From positions 89,276-153,275 of the forward strand of contig NZ_JNNU01000015.1 in NCBI RefSeq assembly GCF_000732195.1: a DNA stretch of 64,000 nt. Direction: 5' to 3'. The position numbers were made by a program, and so were the translations under genes. The DNA is from Neorhizobium vignae (lineage in GTDB: Bacteria; Pseudomonadota; Alphaproteobacteria; Rhizobiales; Rhizobiaceae). A model generated the notes under the pieces. That model was not told where the DNA came from, searched no databases, and was given only the letters and a program-made list of their open reading frames with translations. Shown here one piece after another: positions 27,666-37,498 of the stretch. Numbering within the stretch: the stretch's first letter is position 1; the number at the start of each line of letters is the position of its first letter.

Positions 27666-28655
27666 TCAGACCCTGCGAAATGGCCCTGAGTGACGAATGA
27701 AATCCTGCAGCAGATGCGGCGGTCCGCTTGAGGGCTTGCCTTCTACGAGAAGGCGGATGCGCCAGGCGATGTGTCCGCAAAGCCAGGCAAGGTCCGAGAG
27801 GACCGAGAATACGGCTCCATGATGCTTGAGATGGTAGCGTCGCCGGGACTCGAACCAATAGGTCGGTCGCCTGGAAGGTTTGACGTGTCGCGTCACACCC
27901 GTCGATTGGCCGACCAGGTGGATGACGCGGCTTTGCGGCACGTGCCAGCAGGACCATCCGGCGCGCGCTGCCCGGATACAGAAATCGACCTCCTCGTAAT
28001 AGAGGAAATACCCTTCGTCGAGCGCGCCGATCTGGTCGAGGACCTCGGTCCTGATCATCAGGCTGGCCCCGGAAACCCAGTCGATCCGGCTTGGCTCCTT
28101 CGGCATGTCGGGGACGATACGCCAGCGCCCGAGAAGGCGGGTGACCGGGCCTAGCCTGGCCTCGCTTTCGAATTCATTGGCAATCGAAGGAAAGCGGAAA
28201 GCGCAGGCCTGGCCCCGTCCGTCGGGATGTTCCAGACGGCTGCCGGCGATGCCGGCATCAGGCTTGCCGTCCATGAATTCCACGAGACGGCTGATGCTGC
28301 CGGGGCGTGCGATGGTATCGGGATTGAGGAGCAGGACATAGTCCGGGCGGCCGAAATTCGCCGTGGCATATTCGATACCTCGGTTGTTGCCGTAGGCAAA
28401 GCCGCCGTTCGTCTTGAGCGGGAGACATACGGCGTTCGTCCAGCCGTTCTCCTCTATGGCGGCCGCAATGAGTTCGGCCGAGCGGTCGCCGGACCCTCCC
28501 TCGACGGCAACGATCCGCGTTCCATCCGGAACCGTGCCCGGAACGTTCAAGGAGGCAAGGCAGTCGATCGTCAGATCGGCAGTCCGATAGTTGACGATGA
28601 CGACCACCAGTTTAAGCCGCGGGGCGTCGTCTTGCCGGCTATGTTCGACATCCAT
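27666..28655 (-). CDS. Glycosyltransferase family 2 (rhamnosyltransferase-like)
   Basis: 329 residues. Markers: LVVVIVNYRTADLTIDCLASL, VVAVEGGSGDRSAEL, NNRGIEYA, VLLLNPDT (DxD variant NPD), IDWVSGASLMIRTEVL and FLYYEEVDFCIRAARAGW. It matches the WcaA/RfbF-like GT2 type that transfers rhamnose or a similar sugar. The ATG shares bases with the stop of the kinase-like gene (TGATG), so it is the last gene of the Wza-Wzz-kinase operon. Confidence 0.88.
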   Translation of the reverse strand: MDVEHSRQDDAPRLKLVVVIVNYRTADLTIDCLASLNVPGTVPDGTRIVAVEGGSGDRSAELIAAAIEENGWTNAVCLPLKTNGGFAYGNNRGIEYATANFGRPDYVLLLNPDTIARPGSISRLVEFMDGKPDAGIAGSRLEHPDGRGQACAFRFPSIANEFESEARLGPVTRLLGRWRIVPDMPKEPSRIDWVSGASLMIRTEVLDQIGALDEGYFLYYEEVDFCIRAARAGWSCWHVPQSRVIHLVGQSTGVTRHVKPSRRPTYWFESRRRYHLKHHGAVFSVLSDLAWLCGHIAWRIRLLVEGKPSSGPPHLLQDFIRHSGPFRRV

Positions 28656-29449
28656 CAAAGGCCGTGCCTCTTCGTCTTGTTCAGGACCACCTGCATGCTT
28701 TTTTCGGAACCGAGATAGCTCCGGCAGATTTCCAGTTCCGGAAGTCTTGACTTACCGACCGCGAGTACGATCACGGCGGTGTCCGACATATCGACGAACG
28801 GGATCACCTCGTCCGAACTCAACATCGGCGGCAGATCGAAGAGAACGATCGTCGGCTTCAGCATCTGTCGCACAAATTCGATCTGCGCCGTCATGCGGGC
28901 CAGGTCCGCCGGCAGTGGAATTCTGCCCGGCCCCCAGGCTGCACGCAGCAGATGGCAACGAAGGCCTCGTATATCCAGCGTCGTCAGCCACCCGCGGATC
29001 GGGTCCTCCAATGGCGGACGAGGCGGCAGTCCGAGTACATTGCCGACTGCGGGGTCCCGGAAGTTTGCATCGACCAGCAGAACAACGGACCCGGGCACGC
29101 GAGCAAAGCTAAGCGCCAGATTGATGGCGGTTACGGTGGTGCCGCAGCCGGTCGTCGGGGCGGTCACCGAGATCACCCGCGTGTCCTGGTCCTTGTGTTC
29201 GTTCAGCAGCTGGTTTCGCAGAACGTCATAGGCGTGTGCCATCGAACTGTCGCTGTCGAAGGCGATGATGCGATTGGCATACAGAAAGGTGGGAGAGAGC
29301 GGCGAGAGGTCAGGCGGCGGACATTCCTCATGGGAAGGGATTCCATTGACCGAGCCGTTGAGGTAGCCGGCGTTCAGCTCGGCGAGACCGGTGCCGTCCA
29401 GTCTTTCCGCCATTCTTCCTCGAGCTGAGATATTCTTGATGATTTCCAT
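28655..29449 (-). CDS. CpsD/CapB (BY-kinase)-like protein with altered Walker A
   Basis: 264 residues of the P-loop family that partners polysaccharide co-polymerases. The N-terminal 60 residues are unique. Walker A aligns as TAPTTGCGTTVTA (about 97-108), where GEGKS/T is expected: the invariant lysine is Thr104. Walker A' VLLVDANFRDP and Walker B IVLFDLPP remain. There is no C-terminal tyrosine cluster. It is therefore probably not an active tyrosine kinase, but may still bind nucleotide weakly or act as a scaffold. It is encoded between the Wzz-like and GT2 genes. Confidence 0.85.
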   Translation of the reverse strand: MEIIKNISARGRMAERLDGTGLAELNAGYLNGSVNGIPSHEECPPPDLSPLSPTFLYANRIIAFDSDSSMAHAYDVLRNQLLNEHKDQDTRVISVTAPTTGCGTTVTAINLALSFARVPGSVVLLVDANFRDPAVGNVLGLPPRPPLEDPIRGWLTTLDIRGLRCHLLRAAWGPGRIPLPADLARMTAQIEFVRQMLKPTIVLFDLPPMLSSDEVIPFVDMSDTAVIVLAVGKSRLPELEICRSYLGSEKSMQVVLNKTKRHGL

Positions 29450-29517
29450 AAAATTGCCTGCCCTGTCCCATCGGTACGATTTTCAACTATAGGCGGTCCT
29501 GTCGGGTTCGAGTGATG

Positions 29518-31008
29518 TCACCCTCCCGTGATCGGACTGGGGTTGGTGAATGTGGAATTCCGGAATGCCTTGGCTATACGTCGCTTCGGCTTCCAATGCG
29601 GAATGACCACCAGAGTTTCTCCCGCCAAAGCGTCGTTGAGATCAAACGTGCCGCGAACGGTTCGATCAAACAGATGCCTGGCGTAAATTCCTGCCGCCGC
29701 TGCCATCGCCGCCGCGGCGCAAACCGCGGCGGCCAGATGAAGCCGCCGCGGCCCTGAAGCAACTTTGGCAACTTCCGGCTCCTCGATCACCTCGACCTGC
29801 TGGGCGGCATCGCCTTCCTCCAGGCGCTCGCCGAGGCGCGCGGCATCGAGTTTGTTCTGCATGTCGTTCATGTTTCGCTGAAGCGAGACTTTCTCGGCTT
29901 CGTTCGCTTCGATCTGTGCTCCAACTTCGGGAGCGTGGGAGATGAGCTCCCGCAGCCGGGCGATGCGTTCTATGAGGGAGTTTCTTTGTGCGAGGTTCTG
30001 GTCCCGGCGTGGCTTTGCCATTGCGATACGTTCAGCAATCAGCATGAGCTCGGGCGAAAGCGTCTTCATCTGTTCCGCCGTCGGCATGGTCGCCGATCCA
30101 TCGCGCGGCGTGGCGGGTGCAACCTGAGCCCGCATCTCCTCGAGACGCTGCTTCATGGCACGGATTTGCGGATGGGTGTCCGAATAAATGACGGACTTCA
30201 CTGCGAACTCGCGCTCAAGCTCGATGAGCTGCCCATGAAAACGCGTAACCTCTGTCGTCTGCCCGGGACCAATACGCAGCTGCGCCTCATAGATCCCGAT
30301 CTCCTCATTCAACGCAATGGCCGCCCGATCAAGCGTCGCGAGTTCCAGTTCCTTGGTCTGGAGCTCGATCAGCAGGGTCGGGATCCGGGTGGGATGGGAC
30401 TCCTTGTTTTCTTCGATATATCTGGTCCAGGCGCCTTCCCTCTCGCGCAGACGTTGCGTGACGTTATTGGCTTCCTGCGTCAGGAACTTGGTCGCTTCCG
30501 AGGCACGCGCCGTGCGGATGCGCCGGTTTTCTTCGATGACCTGCGACACGAGGTCCGAAACCACGTTGGCGGAAACGACGGGATCGTCATATTTAAAGCC
30601 GATCCTGACGGAGGCATTGCTTGCGGTGCGGTCGGCTCCGTCGGTCACCGATATCAGGAGAGTGATGTGGTTGCGGATCACGGAGGCAAAATTGTTCTTG
30701 GCCAGGGTCTCCCGCAGGTTCGGAAAAAGACCATGCTTGTCGGCCAGCGCCAGCAGGCTGTTGCGTGAGAGCACCCGTTGCTCGATGAACAGCAGGCGGT
30801 CGTTCGATACGGTCGGCGATACGAGCGTTGTCGGTATCTGCTGGAATTCCATCAGCAGCAGCGCGTCGGAGTAGTAGCTCCGCGGCATGGAGTAAATGAA
30901 GTAGGCCCCCACCATAAGGGTAATCAGAGCGGGCACGATGGCATAGAAGGGTTTGGCGAGTGCGATCTCGATAAAATACAGGATATTGCGTCCCAACTCA
31001 TTGATCAT
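29518..31008 (-). CDS. Wzz/polysaccharide co-polymerase (chain-length determinant)
   Basis: 496 residues. Membrane segment 1 at about 20-38 (AIVPALITLMVGAYFIY), a periplasmic domain with a long coiled coil (about 165-400), and a second membrane segment near the C-terminus (LHLAAAVCAAAAMAAAAGIYA). It lacks a fused ATPase; the kinase-like partner is the next gene. It sets polymer length together with the Wzy polymerase. Confidence 0.9.
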   Translation of the reverse strand: MINELGRNILYFIEIALAKPFYAIVPALITLMVGAYFIYSMPRSYYSDALLLMEFQQIPTTLVSPTVSNDRLLFIEQRVLSRNSLLALADKHGLFPNLRETLAKNNFASVIRNHITLLISVTDGADRTASNASVRIGFKYDDPVVSANVVSDLVSQVIEENRRIRTARASEATKFLTQEANNVTQRLREREGAWTRYIEENKESHPTRIPTLLIELQTKELELATLDRAAIALNEEIGIYEAQLRIGPGQTTEVTRFHGQLIELEREFAVKSVIYSDTHPQIRAMKQRLEEMRAQVAPATPRDGSATMPTAEQMKTLSPELMLIAERIAMAKPRRDQNLAQRNSLIERIARLRELISHAPEVGAQIEANEAEKVSLQRNMNDMQNKLDAARLGERLEEGDAAQQVEVIEEPEVAKVASGPRRLHLAAAVCAAAAMAAAAGIYARHLFDRTVRGTFDLNDALAGETLVVIPHWKPKRRIAKAFRNSTFTNPSPITGG

Positions 31009-31062
31009 GCTGTCGCCTCATTGCTTCGCGTACGAAATACGTTGGTCATCACGAAGTCTCCC

Positions 31063-32316
31063 CTATCGAGCCGCTCTCGTCGTTAACCCGGACGTACGGC
31101 TTTCGACCTGGGCCAATGGCTGTATCGCCTCTGCGTCCCGGTTGTTCGCGGAATCGCTGTAGACGACGCGCAGCAGATCGCCGGGAAGGATCGGGGTCAT
31201 CTCGGTTGCGGCGAACTCTCGTGTTTCACCGTTGGCGGTCCGCACGATCTGATAACCGAGCACGCGGCGCTCTCTTTGCTGGTTCGAGGCGGCGCTCTCG
31301 CCATAGATCGTCATGATCCGCGTACTGTCGGCAAGCCGCGCCGCGACTTCCTCCTGTTCGCGGTGGGCTGCATTGAGTTCGACCAGCAATTGGGTCCGTT
31401 GTGCCTGGCGTGCGCTGTCATAACGAGCGCTCTCCGCCATTTTTGTCCGCTCGGCGACTGCGATTTCGGATGTCAACCGGCTGACCTGTCCCTCGAGTTC
31501 GGCGATCGTGCCTTCCTGGACCATCTGCTGGGAGCCTTCCGTCACGCCCTTGGCGACGAGCCCGTTGATGCTCTGAAGGCGACGCCTTGCCAGGTCTATC
31601 CGTTTCGTCATGGTATCGGCCTGCTCCTGCATCGCGAGGCTGTTTCGCTCCGAGAGCTGGTTCGCCTGGGCCTGGGCTTTTTCTTCCATGGCGAGTGTTT
31701 CCATCCGGGCGTTGAGGAGCGATTGCTCCTGGGCAAGGGCCGGATCGGCGGCGAGGGCCTCCGCCGTGCCGATGGATTTTTCTCCGCGCATTTCCGCCTC
31801 CAGGCGGGTGATGCGTGCCTGCAGTTCCTGCAGGCGTTTTTGGGAGTGTTCGACTTCGCGTTTTACCAGCACTGACCGGTCCTGATCGGCAGCCAGCAAG
31901 GGTGTACGATAAACGCCGCCGGCGACACTGAGGCCATGAAGGACGGTCATGTTGGCCCGATACGGATATTCGCCGGGGTTGTCGACTTCGCCGAGGACGT
32001 AGATCAACTGTGGGTTCTGGGAATTGGGGCGCAGCATGATCGTGAGATTGGGGCTGTCCTTGAAATAGGTCTTCAGGCGCCCGAGAAGTTGCGCTTCCAG
32101 TTCCGAAAGGGAAAGCCCCGCGCTCTGAATATGGCCCGCCAGCGGGAAGGACAGCCATCCATCCGGGGCAATGACGACTTCGCGGGTAAGCTCAGGCTCC
32201 TGGGCAATCCATACCTGCAGCGTATCTCCTGGCTGCAGGCGATAGGTCGTCTGAGCTGCAACGTTCCCAAATGTCAGGCAGAGCAAAAGCCCCGCGAGAC
32301 TCGTTATCCCACGCAT
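31063..32316 (-). CDS. Polysaccharide export outer-membrane protein (Wza-like) with long coiled coil
   Basis: 417 residues. Signal peptide (MRGITSLAGLLLCLTFGNVAAQ), then the polysaccharide export domain YRLQPGDTLQVWIAQEPELT...GWLSFPLAGHIQ, an SLBB-like part (YVLGEVDNPGEYPYRANMTV), and a roughly 200-residue coiled coil. No lipobox Cys is visible, unlike E. coli Wza; the form fits the shorter rhizobial ExoF type. ATG 32316 follows GGGGG; an upstream TTG is less likely. First gene of the export operon. Confidence 0.9.
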   Translation of the reverse strand: MRGITSLAGLLLCLTFGNVAAQTTYRLQPGDTLQVWIAQEPELTREVVIAPDGWLSFPLAGHIQSAGLSLSELEAQLLGRLKTYFKDSPNLTIMLRPNSQNPQLIYVLGEVDNPGEYPYRANMTVLHGLSVAGGVYRTPLLAADQDRSVLVKREVEHSQKRLQELQARITRLEAEMRGEKSIGTAEALAADPALAQEQSLLNARMETLAMEEKAQAQANQLSERNSLAMQEQADTMTKRIDLARRRLQSINGLVAKGVTEGSQQMVQEGTIAELEGQVSRLTSEIAVAERTKMAESARYDSARQAQRTQLLVELNAAHREQEEVAARLADSTRIMTIYGESAASNQQRERRVLGYQIVRTANGETREFAATEMTPILPGDLLRVVYSDSANNRDAEAIQPLAQVESRTSGLTTRAAR

Positions 32317-32663
32317 GCAGACCCCCAATGATCGGTAACCCCTTCCCGTCCAACTGGGACAAGACGGTTTATACTATGGCGGCCTTCGGCACCTGCAAAC
32401 AGAGCACAAAGAGGTAAGCTTCCGATCCCAAATCCTCCATCTAACGGATGAGCCTGAAAGTACTAATCGACTTTAAGATGAGCGCATCGCGCACGGAGCC
32501 GCTTGCGAAACGACCGGCCGACCCTAACCAATATCTCCCGGCGGCAAAGATGGCTCGGCCGAGCGATGCGGCCACGGCCGTGGTGCTTACGGCCTCGGTT
32601 CGTTTGTCGGAAAACCGAAGCCATTCATGCCCAGATCGGGGCAAACGTCGGAGGCCATTTCAG

Positions 32664-33713
32664 ATGTGTTTTTCGAGGATTTTGACAGCGGCTTTCGCGA
32701 CCTCCACGGTCGGTGCGATCACACTTGGCGCGGCCATGTTCAAGCCTGATCCAGTGACCGCCGAGCGTGATCTCGAAGCTCCACCTCAGGCCGTTTCGAT
32801 CGGCAAACGAGACCATATCCTTGTGTCCGGGCACAGCCTGACCGACCAACCCTATCCTGATCATTTGAAGGGGATCGCCCGACAGGAAGGGATTTCCGTG
32901 TCCTTGAGTTTGGAGAACGTGACCGGTTCTTCAATCCAGCAGCGAACCGGCGGCGGACTCGTCCGATTGACCGACGAGCCTTACAACGTTCTCATCATCA
33001 CCGAACAACATCGTGTCCTGGATGCGTTGATGTGGGGCGAAACGGTTCGTTACCTCCATGGCTACCACCACGCGTTCACCGCGGCAAATCCCGCTGGGAC
33101 CACATACTTCTACACCCCCTGGATAAGCCTTTCGTCCTTAGCGGATCCGCATCCGTGGATCGAGTATGAGAGGCTGGCTCTGCCCGTCTGGCGATGCGTC
33201 GTAAACCGGGTAAACGACAAGATGGGGGCGGCTGGCCGAAAAAATCATATTCGCTTCATTCCAACATCGCTTGCGCTTGCCGAGCTCGTCGCGCGCCTGG
33301 CGTCCGATCCAGCCTTTAGCGGATTCGAGGACTGGAATGCGGCGGACCGCTTGAAGGCAATCTTCTCCGATGAGGTTCATCTGACGGAACTCGGCTCCTA
33401 CTACGTGGCTGCCGTAAGCTTCGCGGCGATCTATGGAGCGGATATCCGTCAGCAACGGCCGCCAGCCTTGCTGGATGCCCGGCAAGCCGACGCGCTCAGG
33501 CTATTTGCTGCCGACTTCATGCAAGGCTATCAGGCAACCAAGATGAATGAAGTGGGCGATTGCGAGGCGCCGGTCTCGCTCGCCTTCGCCTCCCACTACG
33601 CGAACTACGTGGCGCGCGCCTACCCTCGCGAAGGCAGCTATCTCACTACGCAGTTGCTACGCGTCCGGAATATTGTCCGTTTTGCCTGGCGCTTCAGGAA
33701 AGGCCTGGAGTGA
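32664..33713 (+). CDS. SGNH-hydrolase-like exported protein, copy 1
   Basis: 349 residues with an N-terminal signal sequence (ILTAAFATSTVGAITLGAAMF). SGNH-type landmarks are LVSGHSLTDQP (GHSL instead of GDSL, Ser about 58) and DEVHLTELGSYYVAAV (block V Asp/His). The DPHPWIEYE segment matches the paralogue at 59041. It could be a periplasmic acetyl-esterase or O-acetyltransferase acting on the polysaccharide. ATG 32664 has GGAGG 9 nt upstream; further-upstream in-frame starts give an implausible N-terminus. Confidence 0.72.
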   Translation: MCFSRILTAAFATSTVGAITLGAAMFKPDPVTAERDLEAPPQAVSIGKRDHILVSGHSLTDQPYPDHLKGIARQEGISVSLSLENVTGSSIQQRTGGGLVRLTDEPYNVLIITEQHRVLDALMWGETVRYLHGYHHAFTAANPAGTTYFYTPWISLSSLADPHPWIEYERLALPVWRCVVNRVNDKMGAAGRKNHIRFIPTSLALAELVARLASDPAFSGFEDWNAADRLKAIFSDEVHLTELGSYYVAAVSFAAIYGADIRQQRPPALLDARQADALRLFAADFMQGYQATKMNEVGDCEAPVSLAFASHYANYVARAYPREGSYLTTQLLRVRNIVRFAWRFRKGLE

Positions 33714-33864
33714 AACGGCTAAGGTGGATGCCCTCGGTTGAGAGCCGATAGCGGCGCTTCGGGGCCTGGGCCGCCTACGTTGCCCGATACGCCGAAATGA
33801 GTAACCCGATAGCCCAAAGATTAGCGGCGAAACCATTGGCAGCTATGCGAATATCTTTGCAGGG

Positions 33865-34977
33865 ATGCGGAGTTTGGCACAAGGAAACTCCCCTTGTCCG
33901 ATGCTGATTGTGCCTTGCGAGGATAGTTGGTTGATATCTTTTTTGCCGATTGTGCATTCTCTGAGAAAGATTGCCGGGATGCCTTTCCCGGATATAGAAG
34001 CGGTTGCCGTCGATCGCTGGACGATCGCCCCGCAGACGCGGCGCTTCATTCGCCCCGCAAAGTTTCTGCCGCATCATCTCGACCGTATAAAGGGCACGCA
34101 ATTCGGGCCGGTCGCGGAGGTCGTGAAGGGCTTTCGTGGAAATTACGAAACCACTCAGGAGGCCACGGTCGGTTACCGGATCAAGAATGTCGACCTCATC
34201 GATGGCGTTCTCTATGCGCCGAAGTGCTCGAGGAGCCTCAGGCCCCGCAGTCGCCGGCTACCTGTCTACGTGCCTCCCAAGCACTCGACCACCGGGGCGC
34301 TGTTCGAGAGTTGGGTCGGCAATCGCTGGTTCGGCAACTGGCTTTCGGATGATTGCCTGACCTATCCGCTGGCGGACCAATACGAAACTCCGATAACGAC
34401 GCGGCCGATCACGCGGGGGCACGAGCCGCAATATGCCGCCAAACTCGATCTCAAGCCGATCTATGTCAGCGACGTCCATTTCGACGAGGTCATCCTCTTC
34501 AAGGACAAGGGGCAGAACGAGGGCAAGAAGAAACGGGCCGATCAGGTTCGCGAAAAGCTTCTGGCATCGGCGCCACCTTTTCCCGTTCATCCCGGCGTCT
34601 TCATCCTGCGCGGGAACAACGGCGAAAGCCGCCGGCTGTCGAACGAGTCCGATATCGCCGAACAGTTCGCGAAGAAATACGGTTTCCGGATCATCGATCC
34701 GTTGGCCTCGTCGGTCGACGACATCATCCACGCCTGTGCCGGAGCCCGCGTCGTTGCAGGCGTCGAAGGCAGCCATCTGGTGCACGGGCTGATGATCATG
34801 CCGCCGCATTCTGCCCTGTTCGTCATCCAGCCGGCAGATCGGGTGGTTTCAGTTCTCAAGGTCATGACCGATCGTCAGGGACAAGGCTATGCCTTCGTCG
34901 TCGGCGAGGGAACCTGCGAGAATTTTCGGGTCGAGTGGCGTGATATCGACCGCACATTGGAGATGGTGCTCGCATGA
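33865..34977 (+). CDS. Glycosyltransferase family 61 (DUF563)
   Basis: 370 residues. The C-terminal GT61 pattern is visible: GVFILRGNNGESRRLSNESDI, YGFRIIDPLASSVDDIIHACAGARVVAGVEGSHLVHGLMIMPP. Start uncertain: ATG 33865 has a poor ribosome-binding site, and ATG 33901 or 33979 are alternatives. It overlaps the next gene by 4 bp (ATGA) and heads the operon GT61, LbH acyltransferase, ligase, ACP, decarboxylase. Confidence 0.84.
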   Translation: MRSLAQGNSPCPMLIVPCEDSWLISFLPIVHSLRKIAGMPFPDIEAVAVDRWTIAPQTRRFIRPAKFLPHHLDRIKGTQFGPVAEVVKGFRGNYETTQEATVGYRIKNVDLIDGVLYAPKCSRSLRPRSRRLPVYVPPKHSTTGALFESWVGNRWFGNWLSDDCLTYPLADQYETPITTRPITRGHEPQYAAKLDLKPIYVSDVHFDEVILFKDKGQNEGKKKRADQVREKLLASAPPFPVHPGVFILRGNNGESRRLSNESDIAEQFAKKYGFRIIDPLASSVDDIIHACAGARVVAGVEGSHLVHGLMIMPPHSALFVIQPADRVVSVLKVMTDRQGQGYAFVVGEGTCENFRVEWRDIDRTLEMVLA

Positions 34978-35603
34978 CTTCACGGCTTCGTTTTTTCCAT
35001 CCCCAATCCGCGGCGATGGGCGACCATAAGGGTGCGGCATCCCAGCACGCGCCTCCCGTCTCGTTTCGCGAACTGGTGCGGAAGGACTACGAGCGCCACG
35101 GCAGGAGGATCCTCGATGCCGGCTTTATCTCGCTGCTGGTCTATCGCTTCGGCCGGTGGGCGGGGAGCCGTCGGAGCTACCTGGCCAAACGGTTTTTCCA
35201 GAAGATCTACGGCGCGATCAACATGGTCGTTTCGACGCTTACGCGCGTGTGGATACCGGCAGAGGTGACGCTCGGCGAGGGTTTTCACATCATCCACGTA
35301 GAGGGATCGATTTCGATCCATCCTGACGCCGTGATCGGAAAACGATGCGGCATCATGCACAATGTCACGATCGGCACGAACATGAGCGCCGGTGCACCCA
35401 GGATCGGCGATGACGTCTTTATCGGGGTGAACTCCACCATTCTCGGCGATATCCGTATCGGCGACCGGGTGCGGATAGGAGCCAATACAGCGGTCTCCAC
35501 GGACGTGCCGTCGGATTCGATCGTCGTCGGCTCGCCAGCCAAGATCTATCCCCGCCTCGGCCCGTTTTCGAGCGGGCAGCCCAAGACCGATGCCAGTCCC
35601 TGA
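34974..35603 (+). CDS. Left-handed beta-helix (hexapeptide) acyltransferase, serine O-acetyltransferase-like
   Basis: 209 residues. A helical N-terminus (SFRELVRKDYERHGRRILDAGF) is followed by hexapeptide repeats (IHVEGSISIHPDAVIGKRCGIMHNVTIGTN, then IGDDVFIGVNSTILGDIRIGDRVRIGANTAV). It belongs with CysE/EPS-locus O-acetyltransferases; in this setting a sugar or ACP-linked acyl acceptor is more likely than serine. Start overlaps the GT61 stop (ATGA). Confidence 0.86.
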   Translation: MTSRLRFFHPQSAAMGDHKGAASQHAPPVSFRELVRKDYERHGRRILDAGFISLLVYRFGRWAGSRRSYLAKRFFQKIYGAINMVVSTLTRVWIPAEVTLGEGFHIIHVEGSISIHPDAVIGKRCGIMHNVTIGTNMSAGAPRIGDDVFIGVNSTILGDIRIGDRVRIGANTAVSTDVPSDSIVVGSPAKIYPRLGPFSSGQPKTDASP

Positions 35604-35630
35604 TCCACTCATCCGCTGGAGGAGTTTGCC

Positions 35631-37268
35631 ATGAACGCGTTGACCACCAACTTCTATCAGCTTCTGGCTGACAACCTCGGCTCACGGCCGGGCAAGCCGG
35701 CGATCATCGACGGTCATCGCGCGGCGAGTTATGCCGCGCTTGCGGCCGACGTGGATCGACTGGCAGGTTATCTTCAGAGCCGCAACATCCGGCCGGGCGA
35801 CCGGGTGATCGTGCACCTGCGCAAGAGCATCGCCGAGGTCACGGCCATGTTTGCCATCGCCAAGGTGGGCGGGGTGGTCGTCAACGTCAACACGCAATGG
35901 ACGGTCGAGCAGCTCGAATACGTGGCCAACGACTGTGGCGCACGCCTGCTGATTGTCGAGGCAAGGGTCGCCGAAGCTCTTGGCGCGCGCAAGCTGCCCG
36001 ACACGGTCGACAATGTCCTGGTCAAAGGCAAATTGCCGGCCGAGGCCAGGTTCGATGTCTGGGATCATCTTCCGGAAGATCTTTCTGGCGACGAGATTGC
36101 ACGCCTCGACACAGAACTTGCGATGATCATCTACACGTCCGGTTCGACGGGCATGCCGAAGGGCGTGATGCTGACCCATCGCAACATCGTTGCCGGCGCC
36201 CGCTCGGTTTCGCGTTACCTGGGCCTGAGGGAAGACGACCGGCTACTCAGCATCCTGCCCTACAGCTTCGACTATGGCCTGAACCAGCTGACGACAATGA
36301 TGCTGATGGGCGGTACCGTCGTGCACCAGGCGGTGCCGATGGCCACCGAAATCGTCCTGGCCATGCAGCGGCATCGGGTGACCGGGGTGGCCGCCGTGCC
36401 GCCGCTCTGGAGCCAGATCGTGCGTCTGCTGAAGGACAATCCGGTTGAGTTTCCGGCGCTCCGGCGGATCACCAATTCCGGAGGCAAGATTTCGCTCAAC
36501 ATCCTGGAGCAGATACCGCGGGTCTTCCCGGATGCGGATGTCTATCTGATGTACGGGCTGACCGAGGCTTTCCGCTCGACCTATCTCTCGCCGCACAAGT
36601 TTACCCGCAAGATGGGGGCTATCGGTCAGGCGATCCCCGGCGCCGAAGTCTATGTCATCAAGCATGGCGAAGGCATCGCCTACCCCGGCGAACAGGGCGA
36701 ACTCGTTCATCGCGGCCCACTCGTCAGCCTCGGATATTGGGGCAAGCCGGAGGTGACGGAGCAGAAGATCCGGCCGTGTCCTGAACTCTGGCACCTGATC
36801 GGCGACGAACCGGTTGTCTACAGCGGCGATATCGTCCGGATCGATGCGGACGGCGATCTCTGGTTCATCGGCCGCAACGACGCGATGATCAAGACCAGCG
36901 GCTTCCGCATCAGTCCGGATGAGATTGAGGATCTCGTCTGCCGCAGCGGTGTTGTGGCGGAGGCGGTCGCCTTCGGTGTTGACGACGAGGAACTGGGGCA
37001 GACGGTGCATGTGGCAATAACGCCGATCGGGGAGTTCGACGAGGAGGCCCTGCTGCGCTACTGCCGGCGGGCGATGCCGTCCTACATGGTGCCGCGGCAG
37101 TTCCATGTCTGGCCGGAAAGCATGCCGCGGACGTCGAGCGGCAAGCTGGCGCGGCCGGATGTCGTGCGCCTTTGTCGCGAATGGATGCAAGGCGGGGAGA
37201 TTGTCTTAAGCGCGCCTCCGCCGGCAGCGCAAATCAAAGTGACCGAAACACGGGAGAACCTGCAATGA
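35631..37268 (+). CDS. AMP-dependent acyl/amino acid ligase, exosortase-A-associated type
   Basis: 545 residues of the ANL superfamily. MIIYTSGSTGMPKGVMLTH is the P-loop. VYLMYGLTEAFRSTYLS is motif A5, YSGDIVRIDADGDLWFIGRNDAMIKTSGFRIS is A7-A8, and MPRTSSGKLARPD is the A10 lysine. It activates a carboxylate as adenylate, most likely for the carrier protein directly downstream. The ligase-ACP-decarboxylase order matches the trio known beside exosortase A systems. GGAGGAG precedes the ATG. Confidence 0.9.
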   Translation: MNALTTNFYQLLADNLGSRPGKPAIIDGHRAASYAALAADVDRLAGYLQSRNIRPGDRVIVHLRKSIAEVTAMFAIAKVGGVVVNVNTQWTVEQLEYVANDCGARLLIVEARVAEALGARKLPDTVDNVLVKGKLPAEARFDVWDHLPEDLSGDEIARLDTELAMIIYTSGSTGMPKGVMLTHRNIVAGARSVSRYLGLREDDRLLSILPYSFDYGLNQLTTMMLMGGTVVHQAVPMATEIVLAMQRHRVTGVAAVPPLWSQIVRLLKDNPVEFPALRRITNSGGKISLNILEQIPRVFPDADVYLMYGLTEAFRSTYLSPHKFTRKMGAIGQAIPGAEVYVIKHGEGIAYPGEQGELVHRGPLVSLGYWGKPEVTEQKIRPCPELWHLIGDEPVVYSGDIVRIDADGDLWFIGRNDAMIKTSGFRISPDEIEDLVCRSGVVAEAVAFGVDDEELGQTVHVAITPIGEFDEEALLRYCRRAMPSYMVPRQFHVWPESMPRTSSGKLARPDVVRLCREWMQGGEIVLSAPPPAAQIKVTETRENLQ

Positions 37269-37498
37269 GCCTTACCCATGGAAAGTTGATCGGTTACCTG
37301 CGGGAATCACTGAATATCGCCCATGCCGACAGCGAGAGCGAACTGTTCTCCTCAGGCCTTCTCGATTCTGTTTCGATGGTGAACCTCCTGGCATTTGTCG
37401 AACAAACGACGGGCCTTTCCATTCGCGCCGAAGACGTGACGCTCGAAAATTTCGATACGCCGGCCCGGATCATCCGTTTTGCCGAAGCCAGCGCCTGA
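37265..37498 (+). CDS. Acyl carrier protein
   Basis: 77 residues. The phosphopantetheine site is in SSGLLDSVSMVNLLAF (the Ser after LLD). Overlaps the ligase stop by ATGA and the decarboxylase start by TGATG, so all three are translationally coupled. It would carry the group activated by the ligase; the PPTase at 43720 could modify it. Confidence 0.88.
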   Translation: MSLTHGKLIGYLRESLNIAHADSESELFSSGLLDSVSMVNLLAFVEQTTGLSIRAEDVTLENFDTPARIIRFAEASA

